A DNA stretch of 64,000 nucleotides from Acinetobacter sp. WU_MDCI_Axc73. Its GTDB lineage: Bacteria > Pseudomonadota > Gammaproteobacteria > Pseudomonadales > Moraxellaceae. Below the pieces are notes generated by a model. It had not been told where the DNA came from. It did no database searches and saw only the letters and a program-made list of their open reading frames with translations. Position numbers and translations under genes: made by a program. The first letter of the stretch is position 1. Every line of letters starts with the position of its first letter. The stretch covers positions 1 to 64,000 of the forward strand of contig NZ_JAHPRO010000004.1 of assembly GCF_025562455.1 (NCBI RefSeq), read 5' to 3'. Below, in pieces: positions 8,497 to 17,685 of this stretch.

Positions 8497-9303
8497 ATGT
8501 CGTCATTGTTTGGCCCAGAAGTCTGGATTGCTTTTTCAGTCACTTTTTTAGCGGGTTTAGCAACATTGGTCGGTGGTGCGATTGTTCTGTTTTTTAAGCA
8601 ACCAAGCTTTCGTCTTTTATCTTTTGGTCTGGCATTTTCTGGTGGGGCCATGGTCTATGTTTCATTGACCGAGATTCTCAATAAATCATGGCTTTCGTTT
8701 TCTGAAATTTTTCAGGATAAAGTTGCATATACCTATGCCACTTTTGCTTTTTTAGCAGGGGTGATTTTAGTTTTATTACTTGATCGTTTTGTACCGAATC
8801 CTCACGCAATGGTCGAAAAAAGCGCAGATTTACAATTGGATCAGGCGCAAATTCGTCGTACCGCATTACTCACTTTATTGGCGATTACAGCACATAATTT
8901 CCCTGAGGGTTTGGCAACTTTTTTTGCGACTTTAGACAGTCCAACTTTGGGTACGCCTTTGGCGGTTGCCATCGCGATCCATAATATTCCTGAGGGCATT
9001 GCGATTGCTGTACCCGTTTATATTGCGACTCAGAAAAAGTCGATTGCGATTGTGGCAAGTTTATTATCGGGGTTAGCTGAGCCTTTTGGCGCAGCTCTAG
9101 GATACTTCCTGTTGGCGCCTTTTTTGGGGCCAATGGTTTATGGCATTGTATTTGGTTTGATTGCAGGGGTGATGGTATATTTATCTCTGGATGAATTATT
9201 GCCTACAGCTAAACGCTATTCCAAAGGGCATGAAACGGTGTATGGTTTAGTTTCTGGTATGGCAGCTTTGGCACTCAGTCTGGTACTCTTTAAGTTTGTT
9301 TAA
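8497..9303 (+). CDS. zupT: ZIP family divalent metal importer
   Basis: 268 aa from the ATG at 8497, chosen because TTTAGGAG sits eight bases upstream; the earlier in-frame ATG at 8464 would fall near the predicted transcription start and has no ribosome site. About eight membrane helices. The paired metal-binding motifs AHNFPEG and IHNIPEG in helices 4 and 5 are the hallmark of ZIP transporters, and the length fits ZupT, which takes up Zn2+ and also Fe2+, Mn2+ and Co2+ in E. coli. The upstream Fur-like box suggests control by iron. A shared hairpin ends this gene and the convergent rsmB. Confidence 0.87.
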   Translation: MSSLFGPEVWIAFSVTFLAGLATLVGGAIVLFFKQPSFRLLSFGLAFSGGAMVYVSLTEILNKSWLSFSEIFQDKVAYTYATFAFLAGVILVLLLDRFVPNPHAMVEKSADLQLDQAQIRRTALLTLLAITAHNFPEGLATFFATLDSPTLGTPLAVAIAIHNIPEGIAIAVPVYIATQKKSIAIVASLLSGLAEPFGAALGYFLLAPFLGPMVYGIVFGLIAGVMVYLSLDELLPTAKRYSKGHETVYGLVSGMAALALSLVLFKFV

Positions 9304-9322
9304 CACTTTTAGTTGTTGCAGT

Positions 9323-9350
9323 AAAAAAGTCGCATTAAGCGACTTTTTTG
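9323..9350. terminator. Bidirectional terminator between zupT and rsmB
   Basis: AAAAAAGTCGC-ATTAA-GCGACTTTTTT gives a symmetric stem with A/T runs on both sides, suited to stop transcription from either direction. It overlaps the last codons of rsmB. Confidence 0.8.
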
Positions 9351-10639
9351 ATTTTACAATAATAAAAGCCATCGCCTTGTCCAGATGCGGGTAGTAACTG
9401 GCGACCATGAATTTGTTCAATTCCCCATGTTGCTTCGATTTTTATTTCTTCAGCATTGGCATGTTCAGCAAAAAACGAAATCATTTGTTGTTCATTTTCA
9501 ACTTTTAAAATCGAGCAGGTGATATACAACAAAGTGCCGCCTACTTTAAGTTGTTGCCATAAATGCTGCAAAATCTGTTTTTGCAGTTCGACGGTTTGGG
9601 CAATATCACTAGATTGACGCAATAAACGGATGTCAGGATGACGACGGATCACGCCCGTCGCAGAACAAGGAGCATCTAGCACAATACAATCTAACGACTG
9701 TTCAGCCTGCCAAGTTGTCGCATCTGCAGCAATGATCTCAACATGGCTTTGATCAAGTTGTAAGCGCTGTAAATTTTCAGTGACTCGAAGTAAGCGCTTC
9801 GAATCATGATCTAATGCAATTAAAGACTGCGGTTTAAATTTTTCTAGCATATGTGCCGTTTTGCCCCCTGGCGCGGCACAAGCATCCAAAACGACTTGAT
9901 CGTTTAAATCGGGTACGAGCATTGCACAAATTTGAGCATGTTCATCTTGTACAGAAAACCAACCTTGTTCAAAGCCCGGTAATGAGGCGATTTGAACAGA
10001 TTGTTCTAATACAATACCCACCTTTGACACGTGACAAGCACGAGCCTGAATTTGTTCCGCCTGAAGTTTAGCAAGATAAGCATCGCGCCCAATATGGCGC
10101 TGGTTAACTCTTAATGTGAGCGGTGCTGTTTGTTTGAGTTGCTGACATAAATCATCGACTTGTAACGGCCAGTCTTTTTTCAAACGTTTATACAGCCAGC
10201 TTGGAAGCCCATGCGCTTGTTGTAAATGTTGTTGAAAATCTTCGGTTTCCCGCGTAGCGCGACGTAAAATAGCATTTACAATACCGCTTAAAGCATGAAA
10301 ACCGAGTTGTTTACTTGCAGTGACCGTTTCTGAAATCGCGGCATGAGCAGGAATACGAGTACACAAGACTTGATATAACCCGACATAGAGACAAGTTTCT
10401 ACGGTTTCGTTATTCAATGGTTTGGTTAGTAATGGCAGCGTGATTGCCTTGAGAGCGTACCACTGACGCAATGTTCCCAATACCAATTCGTGAAATAGAG
10501 CGCGGTCACGCTCAGGGATTTCACTCAGTTGATGATGTAATAAGCTACCTAAGGACTGACCCTGCTGTACCTGTAACAGGGTCGATATCACTTGTGCACG
10601 TAAATTGAGTTCGGTACTTGGACGTGGAAACTGTTTCAT
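9335..10639 (-). CDS. rsmB: 16S rRNA (cytosine(967)-C(5))-methyltransferase RsmB
   Basis: 434 aa. The first ~140 residues form a NusB-like RNA-binding domain; the rest is a SAM-dependent m5C methyltransferase. DACAAPGGKT is the SAM motif, DAPCSATGVIRRHPDI carries the PC motif cysteine, and the second catalytic cysteine is in YITCSILKVENEQQ. It methylates C967 of 16S rRNA. The start codon overlaps the fmt stop by four bases, the common fmt-rsmB operon order, so the two are translationally coupled. Confidence 0.96.
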   Translation of the reverse strand: MKQFPRPSTELNLRAQVISTLLQVQQGQSLGSLLHHQLSEIPERDRALFHELVLGTLRQWYALKAITLPLLTKPLNNETVETCLYVGLYQVLCTRIPAHAAISETVTASKQLGFHALSGIVNAILRRATRETEDFQQHLQQAHGLPSWLYKRLKKDWPLQVDDLCQQLKQTAPLTLRVNQRHIGRDAYLAKLQAEQIQARACHVSKVGIVLEQSVQIASLPGFEQGWFSVQDEHAQICAMLVPDLNDQVVLDACAAPGGKTAHMLEKFKPQSLIALDHDSKRLLRVTENLQRLQLDQSHVEIIAADATTWQAEQSLDCIVLDAPCSATGVIRRHPDIRLLRQSSDIAQTVELQKQILQHLWQQLKVGGTLLYITCSILKVENEQQMISFFAEHANAEEIKIEATWGIEQIHGRQLLPASGQGDGFYYCKIKKVA

Positions 10640-11595
10640 GCCAATACTTGCCCAATATTAAGTTTTTGAGTTTGTAAAATTTGTACCGGATTTAATGGCT
10701 TGGCGCCCGGCCATTGAAGTGAATTTAAACACACTACGCCTGTTCCACAGGCGATATGAACGCCTGATTTATCAATCGCAATAATCTCACCGATTGGAGC
10801 ATTTTCATTGCTGAAAGAAGAAATACTTGAATTCCAGACCCGTAAGTTATTGTTCTCACCGAGCACAATAAAAGCGACAGGCCATGGGTTAAAGGCACGA
10901 ATATTACGATCAATTTGGATGGCATCCAGTGACCAGTCAATTTGTGCTTCGTTTTTTGTTAGCTTTTTTGCATAAATCGTCTGGCTTTCATCCTGAACCT
11001 GACGCGTATGCAAATAACTCTGTAGACTTTGCTCTGACTCTAGCACTTTGCAAATGGCTTCTGCGCCTTGAGTTGCCAACTTTTCATATAAACTGGCAGA
11101 TGTATCGTTGGCTTGAATATCATAAAAGGTTTTATACAGCATATCGCCTGTATCGAGACCTGCCGCCATTTGCATAATCGTGACACCTGTCTGAGTATCA
11201 CCTTCGGCAATGGCTCGCTGAATAGGTGCTGCACCTCTCCAACGTGGTAATAGCGAACCGTGAATATTCAGGCAGCCATACTTTGGTGTATCCAAAACTG
11301 TTTGTGGCAAAATCAGACCATAAGCTGCGACGACCATAACATCTGCGCCCAATTCAGCCAGTTGTTGTTGAGCCGCCAAACCTTCTTCTGTCGATGCTTT
11401 AAAATGTAAAGGTTGATAAACAGCTAAATTGTGTTCAAGCGCGAGCTGCTTAACAGGAGAAGGTGTGAGTTTTTGACCACGACCTGCTTTGCGATCTGGC
11501 TGAGTGTAAACAGCAACAATCTCATGTTCTGTCTGAAGTAAGGCAGCCAAAGCCGTAGAGGCAAATTCAGGTGTTCCTGCAAAAATAACTTTCAC
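10636..11595 (-). CDS. fmt: Methionyl-tRNA formyltransferase
   Basis: 319 aa, normal length. The N-terminal formyltransferase domain starts MKVIFAGTPEFA; the catalytic region shows the conserved SLLPRWRGAAPIQRAI with the preceding Asn-Ile-His; the C-terminal OB-like domain follows. It formylates Met-tRNAfMet with 10-formyl-tetrahydrofolate for translation initiation. It is the first gene of the fmt-rsmB pair and overlaps rsmB by four bases. The usual partner def is not in this window. Confidence 0.97.
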   Translation of the reverse strand: MKVIFAGTPEFASTALAALLQTEHEIVAVYTQPDRKAGRGQKLTPSPVKQLALEHNLAVYQPLHFKASTEEGLAAQQQLAELGADVMVVAAYGLILPQTVLDTPKYGCLNIHGSLLPRWRGAAPIQRAIAEGDTQTGVTIMQMAAGLDTGDMLYKTFYDIQANDTSASLYEKLATQGAEAICKVLESEQSLQSYLHTRQVQDESQTIYAKKLTKNEAQIDWSLDAIQIDRNIRAFNPWPVAFIVLGENNNLRVWNSSISSFSNENAPIGEIIAIDKSGVHIACGTGVVCLNSLQWPGAKPLNPVQILQTQKLNIGQVLA

Positions 11596-11996
11596 ACATT
11601 CACTTCCATAAAAACTTAACGCTATTATAAGCCAAAACCGCGTTTAAGCCTAAAATCCAGTGATTATTTACGTAATTACAATGGCTTAAATGGCATATTA
11701 GGTGTGTTTGAGCATCCTTATTTTTATTAATAACAAAAGGTAATGCAAAATTAAAAAATTATTCATGAAAGTTTTGTATTCAATTTTAAACAGATCAGTT
11801 TATATTGAGTCTGTATCACCCAGATTTTATGATTCTGTGGTGAGCATCTTGCATAGAATCTGCATTAAAATGAAAGTCATTTTTGCTCATCGCTTAAACA
11901 TCAAGCTGTAGTATGATGTAATAATCTGCTGAAATAGCCTAATTTAGCCAGAGACCAATTCAGATTTGTCTCAAGCACAACTCGTTGGAAACACAA
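11596..11996. other. Divergent promoter region between fmt and ilvD
   Basis: About 400 AT-rich bases serving both divergent genes. No leader peptide rich in Ile, Val or Leu and no attenuator hairpin could be made out, so classic attenuation of ilvD is not supported. AAAATGAAAGTCATTTTT at about 11868-11885 resembles half of a Fur box but matches too poorly to call. Confidence 0.5.
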
Positions 11997-13826
11997 ATGC
12001 CTGATTATCGTTCAAAAACATCTACGCACGGAAGAAATATGGCTGGTGCGCGTGGCTTATGGCGCGCAACAGGAATGAAAGATGACGACTTTGGTAAACC
12101 GATTATTGCAGTGGTCAACTCGTTTACTCAATTTGTTCCGGGACACGTACATCTGAAAGATCTGGGTCAACTGGTGGCTGAACAAATTCAGGCAGCAGGT
12201 GGTGTTGCCAAAGAATTTAACACCATTGCTGTTGATGACGGGATTGCGATGGGGCATGACGGGATGTTGTATTCATTGCCTTCACGTGATTTGATCGCGG
12301 ACTCGGTTGAATACATGGTCAATGCACACTGTGCCGATGCCATGGTGTGTATTTCTAACTGTGACAAAATCACCCCGGGTATGTTAATGGCTGCGATGCG
12401 CCTGAATATTCCAGTCGTCTTCGTGTCCGGTGGGCCGATGGAAGCAGGTAAAGTCAAAATTCGTGGTAATGAAAAAGCCATTGATCTGGTCGATGCGATG
12501 GTCGTGGCTGCGGACGATAGCTATACAGACGAAGAAGTAAAGGCTTTTGAACGTTCAGCCTGTCCAACTTGTGGTTCATGTTCAGGTATGTTTACAGCGA
12601 ACTCAATGAACTGTTTAACCGAAGCATTAGGTTTGTCTTTGCCGGGGAATGGTTCGATTGTCGCGACGCATGCCAATCGTAAAAAACTATTTGAACGTGC
12701 CGGACAATTGATTGTTGAGTTGGCAAAACGTCATTATGAACAAGATGATTACAGTATTTTGCCACGTTCAATTGCAACCAAAAAAGCCTTTGAAAACGCG
12801 ATGACACTAGATATCGCGATGGGCGGTTCGACCAATACCGTATTGCATTTGTTGGCTGCGGCACATGAAGCCGAAGTCGATTTCACCATGGACGATATTG
12901 ATCAGCTTTCACGTAAAGTACCTGTATTATCAAAGGTTGCTCCAGCTAAACAAGATGTACATATGGAAGATGTGCACCGTGCGGGCGGAATTATGGCAAT
13001 TTTAGGTGAGCTAGATCGTGCGGGTTTATTAGATACCTCCGTGAACAGTGTGCATGCAAAAACTTTAAAACACGCTTTAGATCAATGGGACATCATTCGT
13101 ACCGAAGCACCTGAAGTGTATGAGTTCTATCGTTCTTCCCCAGGCGGTATTCCGACGCAAGTGGCATTTTCACAAAATCGTTATTATTCGACACTGGATG
13201 GTGACCGTGAAAAAGGCGTGATTCGTAACGCTGAACATGCCTTTTCTCAAGACGGTGGTTTGGCTGTGCTTTACGGTAATATTGCGCTCGATGGTTGTAT
13301 CGTTAAAACCGCAGGTGTGGATGAATCTATTCTCAAATTTACTGGGACAGCCCGTGTTTTCGAAAGTCAGGATTCAGCAGTAGAAGCAATTTTAGGTGGC
13401 GATATTAAAGCAGGCGATGTCGTGGTGATTCGATACGAGGGTCCACGCGGTGGCCCAGGTATGCAAGAAATGCTATATCCAACCAGTTATCTGAAGTCTA
13501 AGGGTTTGGGTAAAGACTGTGCTTTGATTACCGATGGTCGTTTCTCGGGTGGTTCATCGGGTCTTTCGATTGGTCACGTCTCACCTGAAGCAGCAGAAGG
13601 TGGTGCAATTGGTTTGGTTCATGATGGTGATACCATCGAAATTGATATTCCAAACCGTACCATTCATTTGAATGTGGACGATGCAACCATGGCACATCGC
13701 CGTACGGTACAAGAAGAAAAAGGCTGGCACCCAGTTGAAGAGCGTAAACGTAAAGTGTCCAAAGCTTTAAAAGCCTATGCGATGCATACGACGAGTGCAG
13801 CACGAGGTGCAGTACGCGAAGTTTAA
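11997..13826 (+). CDS. ilvD: Dihydroxy-acid dehydratase
   Basis: 609 aa from the ATG at 11997 ([17 protein letters not shown], matching the E. coli start); an in-frame TTG four codons earlier is not needed. The iron-sulphur cysteines lie in [10 protein letters not shown] (Cys122) and [12 protein letters not shown] (Cys195), as in E. coli, and the [12 protein letters not shown] motif binds the metal and substrate. It dehydrates dihydroxy acids in valine, leucine and isoleucine synthesis. The gene is single, with its own terminator; other ilv genes are not here. Confidence 0.98.
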   Translation: MPDYRSKTSTHGRNMAGARGLWRATGMKDDDFGKPIIAVVNSFTQFVPGHVHLKDLGQLVAEQIQAAGGVAKEFNTIAVDDGIAMGHDGMLYSLPSRDLIADSVEYMVNAHCADAMVCISNCDKITPGMLMAAMRLNIPVVFVSGGPMEAGKVKIRGNEKAIDLVDAMVVAADDSYTDEEVKAFERSACPTCGSCSGMFTANSMNCLTEALGLSLPGNGSIVATHANRKKLFERAGQLIVELAKRHYEQDDYSILPRSIATKKAFENAMTLDIAMGGSTNTVLHLLAAAHEAEVDFTMDDIDQLSRKVPVLSKVAPAKQDVHMEDVHRAGGIMAILGELDRAGLLDTSVNSVHAKTLKHALDQWDIIRTEAPEVYEFYRSSPGGIPTQVAFSQNRYYSTLDGDREKGVIRNAEHAFSQDGGLAVLYGNIALDGCIVKTAGVDESILKFTGTARVFESQDSAVEAILGGDIKAGDVVVIRYEGPRGGPGMQEMLYPTSYLKSKGLGKDCALITDGRFSGGSSGLSIGHVSPEAAEGGAIGLVHDGDTIEIDIPNRTIHLNVDDATMAHRRTVQEEKGWHPVEERKRKVSKALKAYAMHTTSAARGAVREV

Positions 13827-13844
13827 CCTACCCAATGCGTCTAT

Positions 13845-13873
13845 AAAACACTCACTTTTGTGGGTGTTTTTTT
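13845..13873 (+). terminator. Rho-independent terminator of ilvD
   Basis: ACACTCAC-TTTT-GTGGGTGT followed by a run of seven T residues, about 20 bases after the ilvD stop codon. Confidence 0.85.
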
Positions 13874-13970
13874 ATGGAAAACGGTCATTTCAATGTTAAA
13901 GTATAATGCATTATGCTTTTACATCCTGTTTAACCTATTGTCCGATAAAAATTTATTAGAGGCTTGATTC

Positions 13971-15260
13971 ATGTCACTGTTACGCCGTTGGTTTGATCCT
14001 ATTCGATCGAGCTGGTTTTACCAAAAACCCTCGCGTCAAGCGGTGTTATCAACCGAACAGGGCTTGAGTATTTATTTAAGATTGGACGATGTCTATAGCT
14101 ATCTTGCAGTGCAGCAACTAACACAATTGGATGAAATCTTAACTGATGACATAAAACCGCTTAAAGTCATTATTTCACATCAGGGCGCAGAACCTCCCAA
14201 CGGCATGACCGCCTTGGAATGGCAAAATTATTGTTTTAACGATGCCAAGATTTTAGCCAAACAGCATCGTTTTGGTTTTGATGAAACTCCCGAGCCACCT
14301 ACCCCTGAAGCACTGAGTCAAGCTGAACTGATATTAAAAAATACGCCTTTACAGGGCAAAAATTTCCTGTATTTGCTTGAAGATGTCTTTCATATGCTAT
14401 GGCAACAGCAATATGGCAAATTGCGAACCCTGTACACCATGGCTCGCCAACAACAAACTCCGCAGAATTTTCCAGAGCGGATATTTAAAGACGTTCCTGT
14501 TGCAGCCAGTTTTTTTGAGTTCGGTGGACGAAAGTATCAGGCAGTCGATGATTTACTACGTTTGACCCGCCGTTTAAAACAGCAAAAATTATTGACTGAC
14601 AATCCCATTTTTTTGATCAATCATATTGAATGGCGCGAACATTTGCTTAGTGATGCTGAAGAGTTGGCTGAAATTCAAGCGATGCATCCAGAGCTGGATT
14701 TGTTTATAGCGCTTGAGGATCCGATTAGCTGGCTGCTAATGGCTTATATTCGGGAAGAACTGGCCAATTATTATAATATTCAATTGACGGTTTATCCTCT
14801 CAGCTATCAACGGCGGGATTTATTTGACTGGAGCCTCGCGACGCGCTTATCCAAGCGCACAGATGTGGCATTTACTCCATTTTGCCGTCCGACCCAACAA
14901 GCTACGCTAGAGATGGCGAAACTATATTACAGTACCCCTGAGGAGCAGCGTGTCGATGCCATGTATAGCATTCTTCAAGCGGTCTGGACCAAAGGTAAGG
15001 ATCTCTCGTATAAGCCGCATTTTCAGGCTCTACAGCAGCAGTTAGGTATCGAGTCCTTGACCCAAGAAGATGTAGCGACTTTGTTGCTCGATAATGATGC
15101 TTCCTGTCAGGAGAAACATCAACCTGATTTTCCTGTACTTGAGTTACGTATAGAAGGGCAACGTTATGTGTTTAATAGTTTATATCGTGTCTGGATGATT
15201 GAAAGTATCTTTAATAATGTACTCGAAGAAAAATATAAAACTGAAAGTCTGGAATCCTAG
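13971..15260 (+). CDS. Tandem DsbA/HCCA-isomerase-fold protein without CXXC
   Basis: 429 aa, cytoplasmic (no signal peptide). It appears to be two DsbA-like halves of about 210 residues. The opening motif SIYLRLDDVYSYLA at 33-46 is echoed by DLFIALEDPISWLL at 243-256, and the closing FEFGGRKYQAVDDLLRL at about 181 by a similar strand-helix near residue 395. Neither half has the CXXC of disulphide oxidases; the DxxSYLA pattern is nearer to 2-hydroxychromene-2-carboxylate isomerases. Function is unknown; a glutathione-dependent isomerase or a purely structural role are both possible. GAGG precedes the ATG. Confidence 0.7.
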   Translation: MSLLRRWFDPIRSSWFYQKPSRQAVLSTEQGLSIYLRLDDVYSYLAVQQLTQLDEILTDDIKPLKVIISHQGAEPPNGMTALEWQNYCFNDAKILAKQHRFGFDETPEPPTPEALSQAELILKNTPLQGKNFLYLLEDVFHMLWQQQYGKLRTLYTMARQQQTPQNFPERIFKDVPVAASFFEFGGRKYQAVDDLLRLTRRLKQQKLLTDNPIFLINHIEWREHLLSDAEELAEIQAMHPELDLFIALEDPISWLLMAYIREELANYYNIQLTVYPLSYQRRDLFDWSLATRLSKRTDVAFTPFCRPTQQATLEMAKLYYSTPEEQRVDAMYSILQAVWTKGKDLSYKPHFQALQQQLGIESLTQEDVATLLLDNDASCQEKHQPDFPVLELRIEGQRYVFNSLYRVWMIESIFNNVLEEKYKTESLES

Positions 15261-15384
15261 TTGATATAGGCGTATTGCCAGATAGAAGAAAAGTTCTCTC
15301 AAAATCTGTTCAATCATTTTAAAAGTTGTATGTATCTTGATGAATATTACAGCTTTTTTGTTTTTTCTTGGTAAATTGTTCAAC

Positions 15385-15422
15385 AAAAAACGTACCTGAC
15401 GTTGGAAAAAGGTATGTTTTTT
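15385..15422. terminator. Hairpin terminator after the tandem DsbA-fold gene
   Basis: AAAAAACGTACC and GGTATGTTTTTT pair over 12 positions with one G-T wobble, with an A run before and a T run after. It lies about 125 bases past the stop codon and 60 bases before the next hairpin. Confidence 0.75.
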
Positions 15423-15455
15423 ATGCTAAATATTTGTGTACATAATGAATGATAT

Positions 15456-15500
15456 TTTTCTTATGAATACAAATTGCAACAGTTGGTATTCATAAGAAAA
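15456..15500 (+). promoter_or_regulatory. Perfect 15-bp inverted repeat just upstream of the ndh ribosome site
   Basis: TTTTCTTATGAATAC (15456-15470) and GTATTCATAAGAAAA (15486-15500) are exact reverse complements, separated by 15 bases. The right arm ends two bases before the GGAG ribosome site of the NADH dehydrogenase gene. It could be an operator for a dimeric repressor or an RNA hairpin that affects translation. Its function is not known. Confidence 0.7.
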
Positions 15501-15513
15501 TTGGAGTTCTCTT

Positions 15514-16833
15514 ATGATGACCACATCAAATCGTGATTTAAAACTGCATCGTATTGTTATTGTAGGTGGTGGCGCTGGAGGTTTGGAGCTTGCCACGCGT
15601 TTAGGTAACAAACTTGGAAAACGTCGCAAAGCGGAGATTATTTTAGTTGATGCTGCTTTGACGCATATCTGGAAACCCTTGTTACATGAGGTCGCAGCAG
15701 GAACATTAAATTCTTATGAAGATGAGTTGAACTATTTTGCTCATGCCAATCAACATCATTTTGAATTTTTTCTAGGTCGTTTAAAAGATATCGATCGTCA
15801 AACTCAGGAAATTGTATTGGATGTTCTACGTGATGAAGAGGGTAAAGATATTGCACCTGAACGACGCATAGGTTATGACACTTTAGTGATGGCGATTGGA
15901 TCGACCTCAAATGATTTTGGGACATCAGGTGCTAAAGAACATTGCATCTTCCTAGACTCTCGCCCGCAGGCCGATCGTTTTCAGCGCGAATTTTTAAGTA
16001 TGTATCTGGAAGCGCAAGCCAATCATTTGATGCATCGCCATCAGAATGATTTAAATATTGCAATTATTGGAGCAGGGGCGACAGGTGTGGAATTGGCGGC
16101 TGAGTTACATCATGCAGCCAATGAATTTTCTAAATATGGACTGAACAGTATTGATCCTAAAGATGTCAATATTAGTTTAATTGAAGCTGCACCGCGCATT
16201 CTCCCTGCACTGAATGAACGTGTATCTGAACGTGCTCAAAAAGAACTTGAAGACATTGGAGTAAAAGTTCTGACAAATTGTCGTGTCACATATATTGATG
16301 CCGATAAAGTTTTGTGTGAAGGCGATTTACAGGTTACAGCGACGCTTAAAGTCTGGTCAGCAGGGATTAAAGCGCCAGATTTTCTGAAAGATATAGCAGG
16401 ACTTGAAACTAATCGCATTAATCAGTTAGTGGTACGTCCAAGCCTACAGACCACACGTGACGAAAATATTTTTGCGATGGGTGACTGTGCCAGCTATATC
16501 CCCGAAGGCCAAGAGCGACCTGTGCCACCGCGTGCGCAAGTCGCGAATCAAGAAGCTATATTTTTGGCTAAAGCACTCGAAAATCGCTTGAATCAAAAAC
16601 CATTGGGGCAATTTCAATTCAAGGACAAAGGTTCACTAATTTCCTTGAGTGAACATAGTAGTGTGGGCAGCATTTTTAATAACATCAATGTGGAAGGCTT
16701 TATGGCGCGGATGATGTATGTATCACTTTATCGTTTCCATCAAGTTGCTTTACATGGCGTATTTAAAACCACTTTGATGATGATGACAGATTTGCTCTCT
16801 AAAACTGCTTCACCGAAACTCAAAATGCATTAA
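15514..16833 (+). CDS. ndh: Type II NADH dehydrogenase (NAD(P)/FAD-dependent oxidoreductase)
   Basis: 439 aa. The N-terminal FAD site is IVIVGGGAGGLELA, the second Rossmann motif for NADH is IAIIGAGATGVELAAEL near residue 185, and FAMGDCASY is the C-terminal FAD-contact motif. This layout is the NDH-2 family, which passes electrons from NADH to quinone at the inner membrane without pumping protons. A C-terminal amphipathic region would anchor it. GGAG lies seven bases before the ATG; the preceding perfect hairpin suggests special control. Confidence 0.9.
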   Translation: MMTTSNRDLKLHRIVIVGGGAGGLELATRLGNKLGKRRKAEIILVDAALTHIWKPLLHEVAAGTLNSYEDELNYFAHANQHHFEFFLGRLKDIDRQTQEIVLDVLRDEEGKDIAPERRIGYDTLVMAIGSTSNDFGTSGAKEHCIFLDSRPQADRFQREFLSMYLEAQANHLMHRHQNDLNIAIIGAGATGVELAAELHHAANEFSKYGLNSIDPKDVNISLIEAAPRILPALNERVSERAQKELEDIGVKVLTNCRVTYIDADKVLCEGDLQVTATLKVWSAGIKAPDFLKDIAGLETNRINQLVVRPSLQTTRDENIFAMGDCASYIPEGQERPVPPRAQVANQEAIFLAKALENRLNQKPLGQFQFKDKGSLISLSEHSSVGSIFNNINVEGFMARMMYVSLYRFHQVALHGVFKTTLMMMTDLLSKTASPKLKMH

Positions 16834-16851
16834 CTATTCTGATTCAATCAA

Positions 16852-16876
16852 CAGCCTCAATCTTTGCTTGAGGCTG
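16852..16876 (+). terminator. Hairpin after ndh, possible terminator
   Basis: CAGCCTCAA-TCTTTGC-TTGAGGCTG is a perfect nine-base stem about 20 bases after the stop codon. There is no T run behind it, so it may be a weak terminator or an RNA-end stabiliser. Confidence 0.5.
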
Positions 16877-16953
16877 ACTCCCAAAAACATGAATAGGAAC
16901 TTTTAGCTGACTCCATTAGCATAACCTTGTTTAAATTACAGAGTTCGTTGCTG

Positions 16954-17685
16954 ATGGAAATGTTGGCTTTAGTCATAATCGTATTTATGTTAGCAGGCAT
17001 GGTCAAGGGTGCATTGGGTTTGGGACTCCCTACCGTCGCAATGGGATTACTGACGCTTGTGATTGCACCATTTCAGGCGGCTTCTTTACTGATTATTCCC
17101 TCCATGATTACGAACTTTTGGCAATTGTTTGCAGAAGGGCGGGTCTGGAGCCTCATCCAACGTTTTTGGTTATTGTTACTTGGGATTATTGTCGGCACTA
17201 TATTTAGTTTTTTGCCGACTTTAAGTCAGGCGACAGGTAAAACCAGTGAGGTTTTATTGGGTGGAATGCTTATCGTATATGGTATATATGGTTTTTCGGT
17301 GAAACAACTGCCCAATCTCGCACCTTATGAAAAATGGCTGTCGCCCATTATTGGGTATTTGGGTGGGGCTTTAATTGTTTCAACAGGTGTCATTATTATT
17401 CCTGCAGTGCCTTACTTACAGTCTTTACGTTTGAAACGGGATGATTTAGTACAGTCATTAGGTTTGGTTTTTACTTTATCGACGATTTGTCTGGCCATTT
17501 ATTTGCAACTGCACTCTACAGCAAGTATGCCTATTGATTATCGCTTGGCATGGATCGCAGTGATTCCAGCAGTTTTCGGAATGTGGATTGGACAAAAATT
17601 ACGTTATCGCATACCTGAGCAACGTTTTCGCCGTTTTTTCTTTATTGGACTCATTTTATTGGGTGCTTACATGGTTATACATTAA
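16954..17685 (+). CDS. TauE/SafE family membrane transporter (sulphite exporter-like)
   Basis: About 243 aa from the ATG at 16954; an upstream in-frame TTG at 16927 is possible but has no better ribosome site. Seven or eight hydrophobic segments; the first holds the family signature MVKGALGLGLPTVAMG. TauE/SafE proteins export small anions such as sulphite, sulphoacetate or related organosulphur compounds, but the substrate of this one is not readable. Its last four bases overlap the convergent LysR gene. Confidence 0.82.
   Translation: MEMLALVIIVFMLAGMVKGALGLGLPTVAMGLLTLVIAPFQAASLLIIPSMITNFWQLFAEGRVWSLIQRFWLLLLGIIVGTIFSFLPTLSQATGKTSEVLLGGMLIVYGIYGFSVKQLPNLAPYEKWLSPIIGYLGGALIVSTGVIIIPAVPYLQSLRLKRDDLVQSLGLVFTLSTICLAIYLQLHSTASMPIDYRLAWIAVIPAVFGMWIGQKLRYRIPEQRFRRFFFIGLILLGAYMVIH

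Noticed and set aside
11868..11886. Fur-like sequence upstream of ilvD
   Set aside because: Only about 13 of 19 bases match the consensus, which is expected by chance in AT-rich DNA.
11596..11996. Amino-acid attenuator or riboswitch before ilvD
   Set aside because: No leader peptide with branched-chain codons and no terminator/antiterminator pair could be drawn.
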